Source of the DNA: Antarcticimicrobium sediminis
Lineage (GTDB): Bacteria; Pseudomonadota; Alphaproteobacteria; Rhodobacterales; Rhodobacteraceae
Assembly: GCF_004348975.1 (NCBI RefSeq)
Contig: NZ_SMFP01000003.1
Coordinates: 124,001 to 188,000 of the forward strand
Direction: 5' to 3'
Length of the DNA: 64,000 bases
Shown: positions 1 through 9,233 of the stretch, in pieces
Position numbering within the stretch: the stretch's first letter is position 1
Layout of the letters: every line of letters begins with the position of its first letter
The notes under the pieces: model-generated
Told to the model about the DNA's origin: nothing
Databases searched by the model: none
What the model saw: only the letters and a program-made list of their open reading frames with translations
Made by a program: the position numbers and the translations under genes

Positions 1-44
1 CCCGTAGTGATACGGGAATTCTTCGGGAGTGTCAGTTGAACCAT
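1..44 (-). CDS. sdhB: Succinate dehydrogenase iron-sulfur subunit, N-terminal fragment
   Basis: Only the first 14 codons lie inside the window; the reading starts MVQLTLPKNSRITTG, which matches from memory the N-terminus of Rhodobacteraceae SdhB. The ATG (44-42) is preceded by an AAGGAGAG ribosome-binding site that overlaps the TAA stop of sdhA, so the two genes are translationally close. SdhB carries the three Fe-S clusters linking the SdhA flavin to the membrane anchor. Its identity rests on these few residues and on the position directly after sdhA; the body of the gene is outside the window. Confidence 0.85.
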   Translation of the reverse strand, partial: MVQLTLPKNSRITT

Positions 45-57
45 GGTCCGTCTCTCC

Positions 58-1863
58 TTAGAAGTTCCGCGCCTTGGGCGCGATTTTCGCCAGCGCGATG
101 CCGCCTTCGGCCTCGGTGGTCAGCGGATCGACAATCACCGGACGATAGCTCAGATCGACCTTGTTGCCCTCGACACGGCTGATCGTGTGCACCCGCCAGT
201 TTTCATCGTCACGCTCGGGGAAGTCCTCGGACGCATGCGCGCCGCGGCTTTCCTTGCGCGCCTCGGCGCCGGTGATCGTGGCCAGCGCGTTGGGCATCAG
301 GTTGGTCAGCTCCAACGTTTCCATCAGGTCGCTGTTCCACACCAGACTGCGGTCAGTCACGGCCAGATCGCCCAGCTTGGCGGCGATCGCGGTCATCTTC
401 TCGACGCCTTCCTTCAGGCTTTCGTCGGTGCGGAACACCGCCGCATCAGACTGCATGGTGCGCTGCATTTCCAACCGCAGTTCTGCGGTGGGAATGCCGC
501 CCTTGGCATTGCGCAACCCGTCGAACCGGTCAAACGCCTTGTCGATGGAAGGTTGGTTCAGCACCGGGTTCGGCGCCTCGGGGTCGACCACCTTGCCGGC
601 ACGGATCGCAGCGGCACGACCGAACACCACGAGGTCGATCAGCGAGTTGGAACCGAGACGGTTGGCCCCGTGCACCGAGGCACAGCCTGCCTCGCCCACG
701 GCCATCAGGCCCGGCACGACAGCATTTTGATCGTCTGCGGTCGGGTTCAGAACCTCGCCCCAATAGTTGGTCGGAATACCGCCCATGTTATAGTGAACGG
801 TCGGCAGAACCGGGATCGGTTCCTTGTTCACGTCAACACCGGCAAAAATCCGGGCGCTTTCCGAAATCCCCGGCAACCGCTCGGCCAGCGCCTCGGGCGG
901 CAGGTGGCTCAGGTTCAGGTGGATGTGATCACCCAGCTCGCCAACGCCACGGCCTTCGCGGATTTCCATCGTGATCGACCGGCTGACATAGTCGCGCGGC
1001 GCGAGATCCTTGTACTGGGGCGCATAGCGCTCCATGAACCGTTCGCCTTCGGAGTTGGTCAGATAGCCGCCCTCGCCGCGGGCGCCCTCGGTGATCAGGC
1101 AGCCAGCACCATAAATACCGGTGGGGTGGAACTGAACGAATTCCATGTCCTGCATCGGCAGGCCCGCGCGTGTGACCATGCCGCCACCGTCACCGGTGCA
1201 GGTATGCGCCGAGGTGCACGAGAAAAAGGCCCGGCCATAACCGCCGGTGGCCAGCACCACGGTCTTGGCGTTGAACACATGCATCGTGCCGTCATCAAGC
1301 TTCCAGCACACCACGCCCTGACACACGCCGTCTTCGGACATGATCAGGTCGATGGCGAAATACTCGACATAGAATTCAGCGTTGTTCTTCAGCGACTGAC
1401 CATACAGCGTATGCAGGATGGCGTGACCGGTCCGGTCGGCCGCGGCACAGGTGCGCTGCACCGGCGGGCCGTCGCCAAACTCGGTTGTGTGGCCCCCGAA
1501 CGGGCGCTGATAGATCTTGCCCTCTTCGGTCCGGCTGAACGGCACACCATAGTGTTCCAGTTCATACACCGCCTTGGGCGCCTCACGGGTGAGGTATTCC
1601 ATCGCGTCGGTGTCACCCAACCAGTCAGAGCCCTTGATGGTGTCGTATAGGTGCCATTGCCAGTTGTCCGGCCCCATGTTGGACAGCGAGGCGGCGATAC
1701 CGCCCTGCGCCGCAACAGTGTGCGAGCGGGTCGGAAACACCTTGGTCACGCAGGCGGTGCGCAGCCCCTGCTCGGCCATGCCCAGCGTGGCGCGCAACCC
1801 TGCACCGCCGGCGCCCACAACCACGACGTCATAGTCGTGGGTTTCGTATTCGTATGCAGCCAT
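58..1863 (-). CDS. sdhA: Succinate dehydrogenase flavoprotein subunit
   Basis: 601 aa, normal for SdhA. It oxidises succinate to fumarate and passes electrons to SdhB as part of respiratory complex II on the cytoplasmic face of the membrane. Visible features are the N-terminal FAD-binding glycine motif ([13 protein letters not shown]), the SHTVAAQGG segment whose His carries the covalent FAD, the HPTG segment, and the EGARGEGG active-site region with the Arg used in catalysis. It follows sdhC and sdhD on the same strand with a 23-nt gap and is followed at once by sdhB, so the operon order is sdhCDAB. Confidence 0.98.
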   Translation of the reverse strand: MAAYEYETHDYDVVVVGAGGAGLRATLGMAEQGLRTACVTKVFPTRSHTVAAQGGIAASLSNMGPDNWQWHLYDTIKGSDWLGDTDAMEYLTREAPKAVYELEHYGVPFSRTEEGKIYQRPFGGHTTEFGDGPPVQRTCAAADRTGHAILHTLYGQSLKNNAEFYVEYFAIDLIMSEDGVCQGVVCWKLDDGTMHVFNAKTVVLATGGYGRAFFSCTSAHTCTGDGGGMVTRAGLPMQDMEFVQFHPTGIYGAGCLITEGARGEGGYLTNSEGERFMERYAPQYKDLAPRDYVSRSITMEIREGRGVGELGDHIHLNLSHLPPEALAERLPGISESARIFAGVDVNKEPIPVLPTVHYNMGGIPTNYWGEVLNPTADDQNAVVPGLMAVGEAGCASVHGANRLGSNSLIDLVVFGRAAAIRAGKVVDPEAPNPVLNQPSIDKAFDRFDGLRNAKGGIPTAELRLEMQRTMQSDAAVFRTDESLKEGVEKMTAIAAKLGDLAVTDRSLVWNSDLMETLELTNLMPNALATITGAEARKESRGAHASEDFPERDDENWRVHTISRVEGNKVDLSYRPVIVDPLTTEAEGGIALAKIAPKARNF

Positions 1864-1886
1864 TGTCTTGTGTCTCCCGTTCGGAG

Positions 1887-2258
1887 TTAGAGCGCGATGC
1901 GGGCGATGGCGAACAGGCCGACAGCCGTCGCGGTATAGCTCAGCAGTATCGTTGCAATGATCAGCGCCCGCTGTTTCCAGCCGTGCACGTAATCCTCGAT
2001 CAGCACCTGAGCCCCGTCCTTGAAGTGGCGAAAGCCGACCAGAATGGTCAGCCCCGCAACGATCGCGGGGAACGGTTGGCTGAAATAGGCGATAACCTCG
2101 TCATAGGGCCGGCCCAGCATCGGGCCAAAGGTAAAGACGAACAGCGGGATCAGCCCCAGAAGGGCGACCGAGCTGATCTTCATCACCCAGAAATGATGGA
2201 CGCCGGACTTGGCGACACCCAAGCCAGCGACTCGCTTGCGGTCGGTCAGGTAATGCAT
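1887..2258 (-). CDS. sdhD: Succinate dehydrogenase membrane anchor subunit D
   Basis: 123 aa with three hydrophobic segments (about residues 28-48, 60-78 and 98-120), the size and topology of SdhD. The segment [20 protein letters not shown] contains the conserved His used for haem b or quinone binding in this family. It lies 10 nt after sdhC and 23 nt before sdhA, within one operon. It anchors complex II and helps form the ubiquinone site. Assignment as SdhD rather than SdhC is from gene order and the [15 protein letters not shown] pattern. Confidence 0.95.
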   Translation of the reverse strand: MHYLTDRKRVAGLGVAKSGVHHFWVMKISSVALLGLIPLFVFTFGPMLGRPYDEVIAYFSQPFPAIVAGLTILVGFRHFKDGAQVLIEDYVHGWKQRALIIATILLSYTATAVGLFAIARIAL

Positions 2259-2268
2259 GGCGGCCTCC

Positions 2269-2652
2269 TCAGATGACGACGACTGTGAGCACGGTCAGCA
2301 GGACAGAGCCCCAGATCGCGATCCAGCCCAGTTTGGTTGCGGCACCCAGTTCCAGCATCTTGGCATTGTCCCAGATCAGGTGTCGGATCCCTGCCAGCGT
2401 GTGATACCACAGCGCCCAGAGCGACAGGAACATTACCAAATCGCCGAACCAGCTTGTGATCACCGCATCGGCCACGGCAAAATACGCCTCTGACGTCGAC
2501 GCGGCAAGGAACCACCACACAATCAGCAGCGCTGCGAGAAGCAGGGCGTTGCCAGTGATCCTGGTCAGGATCGAGGTGATGGAGGTAAGCTGCGGGCGAT
2601 AGATCGAGAGGTGCGGCGAAAGCGGGCGATTGCCCCGATTAACATCGGCCAT
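2269..2652 (-). CDS. sdhC: Succinate dehydrogenase cytochrome b556 subunit
   Basis: 127 aa. The N-terminus carries the SdhC signature RPLSPHLSIYRPQ, followed by three membrane segments. The HTLAGIRHLIWD motif in the second half carries the haem b axial His. It is the first gene of sdhCDAB; the ATG is preceded by GGAAAGGAG. The operon promoter region contains two GTGATCAC palindromes 120 and 141 bp upstream of the start (separate entry). Electrons from SdhB pass to ubiquinone at the SdhC/D interface. Confidence 0.96.
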   Translation of the reverse strand: MADVNRGNRPLSPHLSIYRPQLTSITSILTRITGNALLLAALLIVWWFLAASTSEAYFAVADAVITSWFGDLVMFLSLWALWYHTLAGIRHLIWDNAKMLELGAATKLGWIAIWGSVLLTVLTVVVI

Positions 2653-3025
2653 GTTGGCTCCTTTCCGGTTGGCTGCGCTTTTACTACGCTCTTTCCTGTG
2701 CCTCTGTCACGCGTGCGACGTATCAAAATCCACGGTTTTTTGATGCGGCAGTGCAGAATGTTGGAAATGTGATCACATGAAACCAGCGTGTGATCACGAA
2801 ATCCGGGGTTTCCCGCCCCGCCCCCGGCACCGGGCCCCAGTTGCGAGGCTCTGAGTCTCTCGCGAGCGACCATCGCCCCCGCATCGCCCCCCGGCCCCGC
2901 CCGCGCCCTGTCGGCCCCGCGGTGGTTTCTGGCTCAACCTCGGCCTCCGACCTTGTATCCGGCTTGCCATAGCATCAGATGTTACGGGCACGGGGGGAGA
3001 GACGCGGTTCAAAAGGAACGTTGCT
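2653..3025. promoter_or_regulatory. Divergent intergenic region between sdhC and the PhaC-like gene
   Basis: This 373-nt stretch has no credible gene. It must hold the promoters for sdhCDAB (minus strand) and the PhaC-like gene (plus strand). Its most distinctive content is the paired palindrome at 2767-2797. The segment around 2813-2930 is very GC-rich with repeated CCCCGCCCCG-like words, and I see no ORF with plausible codon use in it. I cannot place the -35/-10 boxes with confidence. Confidence 0.6.
2767..2797. promoter_or_regulatory. Tandem GTGATCAC palindromes upstream of sdhC
   Basis: ATGTGATCACAT (2767-2778) is a perfect 12-bp palindrome; a second core GTGATCAC lies at 2790-2797. Their centres are 21 bp apart, two helical turns, with 13 bp between the 8-bp cores. 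The same pair with the same spacing occurs before sucC (9093-9123) at nearly the same distance from the start codon, so it is probably a shared operator for a dimeric regulator of TCA genes. The regulator is not identified by the sequence. Confidence 0.75.
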
Positions 3026-4150
3026 ATGACCCAACCTGAAGAGAAAACACCACTCCATGAAAATAGCGTCCCGTTCTTCTGGCCCTTGGCGGCCGGGATC
3101 GAAATGGGCGAGATGGGGCTGGACCTGTTCCAGCGCAACATGGAATTCGTCAACCTCGCCGAAAAGGTCGCCCACCCGCCCGACTCCGAATGGGCAACAG
3201 CCAATCGCATCCGCCTAGATCTGGACACCATGCGGCTGCGCGATTTCTCGGCGCCGGATGCCAAGGGCATTCCGGTTCTGATCGACGCCCCCTTTGCAGG
3301 GCACAGTTCGACCATCGCGGATTTCTCCGAAGGCCAGAGCCTTGTGAAAACCCTGCTCGACAACGGGATTGGCCGGCCACTGGTGACCGACTGGAAATCC
3401 GCCACCCCCGAGATGCGCGATTACGACATCGACAAATATCTGGCCGAACTGAACGTCGTGGTCGACGATCTGGGCGGGCGGGTCAATCTGGTGGGCCTGT
3501 GTCAGGGTGGCTGGATGTCGGCGATGTATGCCTGCCGCTTCCCCGACAAGGTCGAAAGCCTCGTGCTTGCCGGGTCGCCGATCGACACCAATGCCGGAGA
3601 CGGCCCGATCCGCGAAATGGCGCATCGCCTTCCGCTCAGCTTTTACAAGAAGATGGTCGCACAGGGCCATGACCGGATGCTGGGCCGCAACATGCTGGCG
3701 GGCTGGAAGAACATGCACCCCGACCAGCAGTATCTGGGCAAATACCTCGACCTCTACGCCCATATGGACGATCACGACTATATCAAGCGGACCAAGACCT
3801 TTGAAAGCTGGTATGAAAACCCGCTCGACCTGCCCGGGATCTACTACATTCAGGCGATTGATCTGCTGTTCAAACAAAACCTCTTCGCCAAGGGGGAATT
3901 CATCGCGCTGGGGCAAAAACTGGCGCTGAAGCAGATCACCTGCCCGACCTATCTGCTGGCGGGCGCGAACGACGACATCACCACCAAGGAACAGGTGTTC
4001 GCCGCCCGCGACCTGATCGGCACCCCGAACGAGAAGATCGTCGAGAAACTGGTGCCCGGCGGTCATATCGGCCTGTTCATGGGGTCCCATACGCTGGCAG
4101 ACGAATGGCCGGTGATTTCGCAATGGCTGAAAGAAAACGGCGGGGCCTGA
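3026..4150 (+). CDS. PhaC-like alpha/beta hydrolase with Cys nucleophile
   Basis: 374 aa, an alpha/beta-hydrolase resembling class III polyhydroxyalkanoate synthases. The lipase-like box reads GLCQGG (Cys159) instead of GxSxG, which is the PhaC signature; probable partners are Asp316/317 (GANDDIT) and His347 (PGGHIGLF). Members with this box polymerise hydroxyacyl-CoA or act on related thioesters. The length is near class III PhaC, but no PhaE partner is in the window and the phaA/phaB genes lie 27 kb away, so activity is uncertain. RBS AAAGGAAC precedes the ATG. It is convergent with mch, whose terminator overlaps this gene's 3' end. Confidence 0.75.
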   Translation: MTQPEEKTPLHENSVPFFWPLAAGIEMGEMGLDLFQRNMEFVNLAEKVAHPPDSEWATANRIRLDLDTMRLRDFSAPDAKGIPVLIDAPFAGHSSTIADFSEGQSLVKTLLDNGIGRPLVTDWKSATPEMRDYDIDKYLAELNVVVDDLGGRVNLVGLCQGGWMSAMYACRFPDKVESLVLAGSPIDTNAGDGPIREMAHRLPLSFYKKMVAQGHDRMLGRNMLAGWKNMHPDQQYLGKYLDLYAHMDDHDYIKRTKTFESWYENPLDLPGIYYIQAIDLLFKQNLFAKGEFIALGQKLALKQITCPTYLLAGANDDITTKEQVFAARDLIGTPNEKIVEKLVPGGHIGLFMGSHTLADEWPVISQWLKENGGA

Positions 4151-4159
4151 ACCCCGCCG
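4138..4159 (-). terminator. Terminator of the mcl2-mch operon
   Basis: Read on the minus strand, CGGCGGGG-TTCAGG-CCCCGCCG is a perfect 8-bp stem with a 6-nt loop followed by TTTTCTTTC, a classic intrinsic terminator. It starts 8 nt after the mch stop and lies partly inside the last codons of the convergent PhaC-like gene. On the plus strand the hairpin lacks a U-run. Confidence 0.8.
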
Positions 4160-4166
4160 CAAGCCA

Positions 4167-5207
4167 CTACATCGGCATCAACACCCAATAGTCCAGATCC
4201 AGCAGCACATCGGGCAGGTACTTGCCATCGGCGCCGCGCAATTCAAACGGCGCGCCGCCCTTGGTCGCCACCAGCCGCAGCCTCACCGCGCCGACACCCG
4301 GCGCGGCGGTCTCGGATTTGTCCAGCACCTCGGACCACGCCTTGATCGTGTCCCCGGCGAAACAGGGGTTGGCATGTGCCCCGCCATTCAGCCCGACGAT
4401 CATCTGCGCATTGGCCAGCCCGTTGAACGACAGCGCCCGCGCCATGCTGATCACGTGGCCACCATAGATCAGCCGCCCGTCGGGACGAAAGCTCAGGTCG
4501 AAATGCACCTTGGCGGTGTTCTGCCACAGGCGCGTCGCCATCATGTGCTCGGCCTCTTCGATGGTGACGCCGTCGACATGGTCGATCTGTTCGCCGATCT
4601 CGTAATCGCCCCAGCGATGCGGTTCGCCCGCCAGATCGAAATCGTAAGCGCTGAAATCCAGCCCCTCGGGGATCACCAGATCGGCAGCGTCCAGCCCTTT
4701 TTTCAGCTCGGGCACCACCGGCTCAGGCGCGGGCGCGTCAAGGTCGGATTTGCGCACCATCACCCAGCGCACATACTCCATCACCACCTCGTCGCGCTGG
4801 TTCAGGCCACGGGTGCGCACATAGACCACGCCGGTCTTGCCGTTGGAGTTCTGCTTGACCCCGATGACCTCGGATTCCGAACGCAGGGTATCGCCCGGAT
4901 AGACCGGGATCAGCCAACGCCCCTCGGCATAGCCAAGGTTCGCCACCGCGTTCAGCGAAACATCCGGCACCGTCTTGCCGAACACCACGTGAAACGCGGC
5001 CAGATCGTCAATCGGAGAGGACGCCAGCCCGCACCCCTGCGCAAAGCTGTCCGAGGAATAAAGCGCATGGCGCGCCGGATACAGCGCATGATACAGTGCC
5101 CGCTCGCCCCCCGAGACGGTGCGCGGAACCGCATGTTTCAACACATCCCCGACGGCGTAATCCTCGAAAAACCGGCCCGGGTTGGTCTTTTGCTGGCTTT
5201 GGGCCAT
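4167..5207 (-). CDS. mch: Mesaconyl-CoA hydratase (MaoC-like, ethylmalonyl-CoA pathway)
   Basis: 346 aa, matching mesaconyl-CoA hydratase (about 343 aa), a double hot-dog enzyme that interconverts mesaconyl-C1-CoA and beta-methylmalyl-CoA. The N-terminal half begins GRFFEDYAVGDVLKH, typical of the family. The second half has a MaoC-like fold (GDYEIGEQIDHVDGVTIEEA) and the segment RLIYGGHVISMARAL. The start codon follows the DUF1737 stop directly (TGA then ATG) and has the RBS AGGAGAGCAG, so it is translated as part of the mcl2-nnrU-DUF1737 operon. Together with mcl2 it indicates acetyl-CoA assimilation by the ethylmalonyl-CoA pathway. Confidence 0.93.
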   Translation of the reverse strand: MAQSQQKTNPGRFFEDYAVGDVLKHAVPRTVSGGERALYHALYPARHALYSSDSFAQGCGLASSPIDDLAAFHVVFGKTVPDVSLNAVANLGYAEGRWLIPVYPGDTLRSESEVIGVKQNSNGKTGVVYVRTRGLNQRDEVVMEYVRWVMVRKSDLDAPAPEPVVPELKKGLDAADLVIPEGLDFSAYDFDLAGEPHRWGDYEIGEQIDHVDGVTIEEAEHMMATRLWQNTAKVHFDLSFRPDGRLIYGGHVISMARALSFNGLANAQMIVGLNGGAHANPCFAGDTIKAWSEVLDKSETAAPGVGAVRLRLVATKGGAPFELRGADGKYLPDVLLDLDYWVLMPM

Positions 5208-5414
5208 TCACTGCTCTCCTAGTTTCATGTCGGGGGAATAGACGGCCTCCACCTCCTTGGTGACCGCCTGACCGCAGCGCATCACACCGCGCGCCGCGTC
5301 AAAGGCATAGGTGGGCGCCCCGTGCAGCACCCACCCCTTGGCCAGCGCCGCGCTGACCTTGTGACAAAACGCCGAGGTGTCGTCCTCGGTCAGCAAACGA
5401 TATAGTATGCTCAT
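5208..5414 (-). CDS. DUF1737 domain protein
   Basis: 68 aa from the chosen start (MSILYRLLTEDDT). The pattern AFCHKVSAALAKGWVLHGAPTYAFD is that of DUF1737, a small family of unknown function in which an aromatic-Gly-Trp core gives a compact domain. An in-frame ATG at 5450 would add 12 residues, but GGGTGAGGGTGAAG before the 5414 ATG is a better RBS and the family normally starts here. It sits 8 nt after nnrU and abuts mch with no gap. No function can be given; co-transcription with ethylmalonyl-CoA genes is the only clue. Confidence 0.85.
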   Translation of the reverse strand: MSILYRLLTEDDTSAFCHKVSAALAKGWVLHGAPTYAFDAARGVMRCGQAVTKEVEAVYSPDMKLGEQ

Positions 5415-5422
5415 CTTCACCC

Positions 5423-5974
5423 TCACCCGAATGCCGGATAGCCAAGCCACAGGTGGATATATCCGATCACCACCAACAGCACGGCACTGATCGCCAGGAA
5501 CATCGCATCCTTGCCAAGGCTGCCTTTGGCCGGCGGGGTCCAGTCAGGCTCGGCCCGGTTGATCACCACCATCTCGACGAGTGCCCAAATCCCCACGCCG
5601 CCGAACAGGATAAAGGACGGCACATCGCCATTCACCAACAGATGCGCTACCGACCAAAGCAGAACCCCGGTCAGCATCGGATGCCGCATCCGGTACAGCA
5701 GCGCGCCTTTCGACGGGCCCGGCGTGGTCAGGTAAAGCGCCACCAGCATCAACAGGTTGTTGATCCCCACCGTGGCCGGATGACGGCCCCAGAAAAATGC
5801 GCCATCCGCCCCGCGATAGCCGATGACCATCAGCACGATGGCAACGAACAGAACCAGCGCCACAGCGCCCTTGCCCTTGTCGCCCATGGCGGCGCGACGC
5901 GCCGGCGCCACCCGCTTGAACAGATGACCGGCCCACCAAAGCGCCACACCCAAAATCAGAAGTGAAAAAACCAT
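5423..5974 (-). CDS. NnrU family membrane protein
   Basis: 183 aa, five or six hydrophobic segments. The motif RMRHPMLTGVLLWSVAHLLVNGD is characteristic of the NnrU family, first linked to nitric-oxide/denitrification loci and homologous to plant zeta-carotene isomerase; conserved His residues may bind haem. It starts 6 nt after the mcl2 stop and ends 8 nt before DUF1737, so it is inside the ethylmalonyl-CoA operon rather than near nitrogen-oxide genes. Its biochemical role here is unknown. Confidence 0.88.
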   Translation of the reverse strand: MVFSLLILGVALWWAGHLFKRVAPARRAAMGDKGKGAVALVLFVAIVLMVIGYRGADGAFFWGRHPATVGINNLLMLVALYLTTPGPSKGALLYRMRHPMLTGVLLWSVAHLLVNGDVPSFILFGGVGIWALVEMVVINRAEPDWTPPAKGSLGKDAMFLAISAVLLVVIGYIHLWLGYPAFG

Positions 5975-5980
5975 CGCCGT

Positions 5981-6838
5981 CTACCCCGCTTGCAGTGCCT
6001 CGATTGCCTGTGCTTTTGCCAGTATTTCACGTGCGGTGACAACATGCAGGTTTTCGACGATCTTGCCGTCGACCACGGCAACCCCCTGCCCGCTGGCCTC
6101 GACCGCTTCAAAAGCAGCGATCTGGCGCCGTGCAAGGTCGATCTCTTCCGCCGAAGGGGCAAAGGCGGTATTGGCCACCGCCACCTGCGCCGGGTGGATC
6201 AGCGTCTTGCCGTCAAAACCCATGTCGCGACCTTGGGCACATTCGACCGCAAGCCCGTCGTCGTCCTTGAAGGCGTTATACACCCCATCGACGATCACCA
6301 GCCCCTCGGCCTTGGCCGCCAACAGGCACAGGCCCAGCCCCGCCATCATCGGCAGCCGGTCGGGCCGGAACCGCGTTTGCAGCTCCTTGGCCAGATCGTT
6401 GGTGCCCATCACCATGCCCGTCAGCAGCGGATGCGCCGCGATCTCGGCAGCATTCAGCATCGCTTTCGGGGTCTCCATCATCGCCCAGATCGGCAAATCG
6501 CCGGTGATCTTGGCCAAGGCGTCGATATCGGCGGCGCTCCCCACCTTGGGCAGCAAAACCGCGTCCACATCCATGTCACAGACTGCGCGCGCATCGTCAG
6601 CGCCCCAGTCGGTCTCCAGCCCGTTGATCCGCACGATCTTGACGCGCGGATCATAGCCGCCCTGCGCCAGCGCCTCTTTCAGCGTATCGCGGGCGTTGTC
6701 CTTTTCATCGGCCGACACCGCGTCTTCCAGATCAAAGATGATCGCGTCCACCGGCAAACCACGGGCCTTGTCCAGCGCGCGCGGCTTGGAGCCGGGGATA
6801 TAAAGGACGGAACGATACGGGCGGGAACGGGGGTCCAT
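5981..6838 (-). CDS. mcl2: (3S)-malyl-CoA thioesterase, Mcl2 type
   Basis: 285 aa, CitE/malyl-CoA lyase superfamily TIM barrel. It begins with the family motif RSVLYIPGSKPRALDKA and FDLEDAVSADEKD (Mg-binding acidic residues), and later has METPKAMLNAAEIA and TLIHPAQVAVAN. The shorter length, compared with malyl-CoA lyases of about 320 aa, fits Mcl2, which hydrolyses (3S)-malyl-CoA to malate plus CoA in the ethylmalonyl-CoA pathway. RBS CGAGGAGAAT precedes the ATG. First gene of a four-gene minus-strand operon. Assignment as Mcl2 rather than CitE is from the mch neighbour and the length. Confidence 0.88.
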   Translation of the reverse strand: MDPRSRPYRSVLYIPGSKPRALDKARGLPVDAIIFDLEDAVSADEKDNARDTLKEALAQGGYDPRVKIVRINGLETDWGADDARAVCDMDVDAVLLPKVGSAADIDALAKITGDLPIWAMMETPKAMLNAAEIAAHPLLTGMVMGTNDLAKELQTRFRPDRLPMMAGLGLCLLAAKAEGLVIVDGVYNAFKDDDGLAVECAQGRDMGFDGKTLIHPAQVAVANTAFAPSAEEIDLARRQIAAFEAVEASGQGVAVVDGKIVENLHVVTAREILAKAQAIEALQAG

Positions 6839-6976
6839 GAAATTCTCCTCGGGTCATAATGTTGCGCGCGAGAGGGGCATTCTTTTGCGGAAAGTTCAAG
6901 TGGAAATCGCCGCGTTGCAGCAAGAGCCACCCCGCACGGCCCGCCAATCCGGCCCACACCAACAGCCCTGCACATC

Positions 6977-7027
6977 AAACCGGCGCAGTCTTAAAACCGG
7001 CACCGTCTCAAAACCCGCGCAGTCTCA
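6977..7027. repeat. Three tandem 17-bp repeats at the tauE 3' end
   Basis: Three copies with exact 17-bp period: AAACCGGCGCAGTCTTA (6977-6993), AAACCGGCACCGTCTCA (6994-7010) and AAACCCGCGCAGTCTCA (7011-7027). The last copy contains the stop codon of the TauE gene. On the minus strand each unit begins with TGA or TAA. Confidence 0.9.
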
Positions 7028-7780
7028 CATCAGCCCGTCCCAGATCAGCTTGCCGCCCGTCACCAGCAACAAGACATAGGTCAGCCCGAAAAACACCCGT
7101 TCCGGCACCAGATCATGCGCGCGCACGCCCAGCCATGTGCCAAGTAGCGCAACGGGTGCCAGCATCAGGTTTGCCTTGGCGGTTTGCAGCGTGAACATGC
7201 CCAGCCAGGCATAGGGCACGAATTTCACGCTATTGAGCACCCAGAAGATCAGCACGGAACTGGCCTGATACTGCGTCTTGCTCAACCGCTGCGACAGCAG
7301 ATAAACCGCCGCCGGCGGCCCTCCGGCATGGCTGACAAAGCTGGTGAACCCGGTCACCACTCCGGCCAGCAGCCCGACCCAGCCCGGCAACCGCTCGCGA
7401 AACGGGTGAATCCAGCCGCGCCGCTGGCCAAGCTGCCAGACAACGAACAGCACCGAGATGCCGCCGATCAACAGCCGCATCGCGTCGGCATCCGCCACCC
7501 GGTACAGCGACACCCCCAAAACGACTCCGGGCACCCCGCCAAGGATCAAAAGACGCGCATCCGGCCAGTGCCAACGCCGCCAATAGGGTTTCAACGAGGC
7601 CACATCGATCAGCATCAAAAGCGGCAGCATCACCCCCAGCGCCTGCCCCGGCTCAAGGAACAGCGCCAGAATCGCGGAGGACGCAAACGCCGCGCCAGAG
7701 CCGAAACCGCCCTTGGAAACCCCCGCGAACAGCACCGCCGGCACCGCAACTGCGAAAAAGCCTGCGCTCAACTCCAACAT
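7025..7780 (-). CDS. TauE/SafE family membrane exporter
   Basis: 251 aa, about eight hydrophobic helices. The N-terminus (FAVAVPAVLFAGVSKGGFGSG) has the glycine-rich segment found in TauE/SafE (DUF81) transporters, which export sulfite, sulfoacetate or related organic anions. The central FTSFVSHAGGPPAAVYLL is the second half of the internal duplication. It is separated from mcl2 by 186 nt that contain part of a 17-bp tandem repeat, and it is divergent from mdh. The substrate cannot be inferred from sequence; no sulfur genes are adjacent. Confidence 0.88.
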   Translation of the reverse strand: MLELSAGFFAVAVPAVLFAGVSKGGFGSGAAFASSAILALFLEPGQALGVMLPLLMLIDVASLKPYWRRWHWPDARLLILGGVPGVVLGVSLYRVADADAMRLLIGGISVLFVVWQLGQRRGWIHPFRERLPGWVGLLAGVVTGFTSFVSHAGGPPAAVYLLSQRLSKTQYQASSVLIFWVLNSVKFVPYAWLGMFTLQTAKANLMLAPVALLGTWLGVRAHDLVPERVFFGLTYVLLLVTGGKLIWDGLM

Positions 7781-7902
7781 CGAAAATTCTCCTAACAGGC
7801 CGCGTTTTCAACGGCTTTCCGGTCTTGCTCAGGCCAGCCCCCGTGCCGCGCTGCGGCATCGACCTGCGCGTAAGCCTTGCGTGCGCACCCGTAAAGCACT
7901 AG

Positions 7903-8901
<999 letters not shown>

Positions 8902-8929
8902 GCCCGCGCCACACCGCATCCTGATGAAC

Positions 8930-8960
8930 GGGGCCGGCCAGTCATGGTCGGCCCCTTTCT
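8930..8960 (+). terminator. Terminator after mdh
   Basis: GGGGCCGGCC (8930-8939), loop AGTCAT, GGTCGGCCCC (8946-8955, one G-U pair) then TTTCTATT. A 10-bp GC-rich stem with a short U-tract 28 nt after the mdh stop. Confidence 0.88.
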
Positions 8961-9092
8961 ATTGCCCGTCGACGTCTAATGGCCCCTCGGTTTTGCATCG
9001 CCCGCCGCTTGCCGGGGCAAATGCGCCGCAAACCGCTCCGAACCAGGTTTGATTCCTTTTCGCAGCACCATTTTCACCCCTGAACGCCGATT

Positions 9093-9123
9093 TGTGATCA
9101 CAGGTTTTTCACGTGTGATCACA
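9093..9123 (+). promoter_or_regulatory. Tandem TGTGATCACA palindromes upstream of sucC
   Basis: Two perfect 10-bp palindromes TGTGATCACA at 9093-9102 and 9114-9123, centres 21 bp apart, 136 and 115 bp before the sucC start. Core sequence, centre spacing and distance to the start closely match the pair upstream of sdhC. They lie downstream of the mdh terminator, so they belong to the suc promoter region. A GCTAAT just after the second site could be a -10 element, but this is weak. Confidence 0.78.
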
Positions 9124-9233
9124 AAGTGCGCTAATTTGCGCCAAAATCTTTTCCACAGCTCATAGCCCCTTAACTGCGACGTGCAGACGTGCCAATACAC
9201 GGCCAAATCGCAGCCAGACGGGACAGTTTATCC

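Noticed and set aside
43-1650. 535-codon open frame on the plus strand opposite sdhA
   Set aside because: High-GC shadow of sdhA: arginine/histidine-rich, no RBS, no family features. The conserved SdhA motifs fix the coding strand.
9093-9123. CRP/cAMP site suggested by TGTGA...TCACA
   Set aside because: CRP needs a 6-bp spacer between the half sites; here the half sites abut, so another regulator is more likely.
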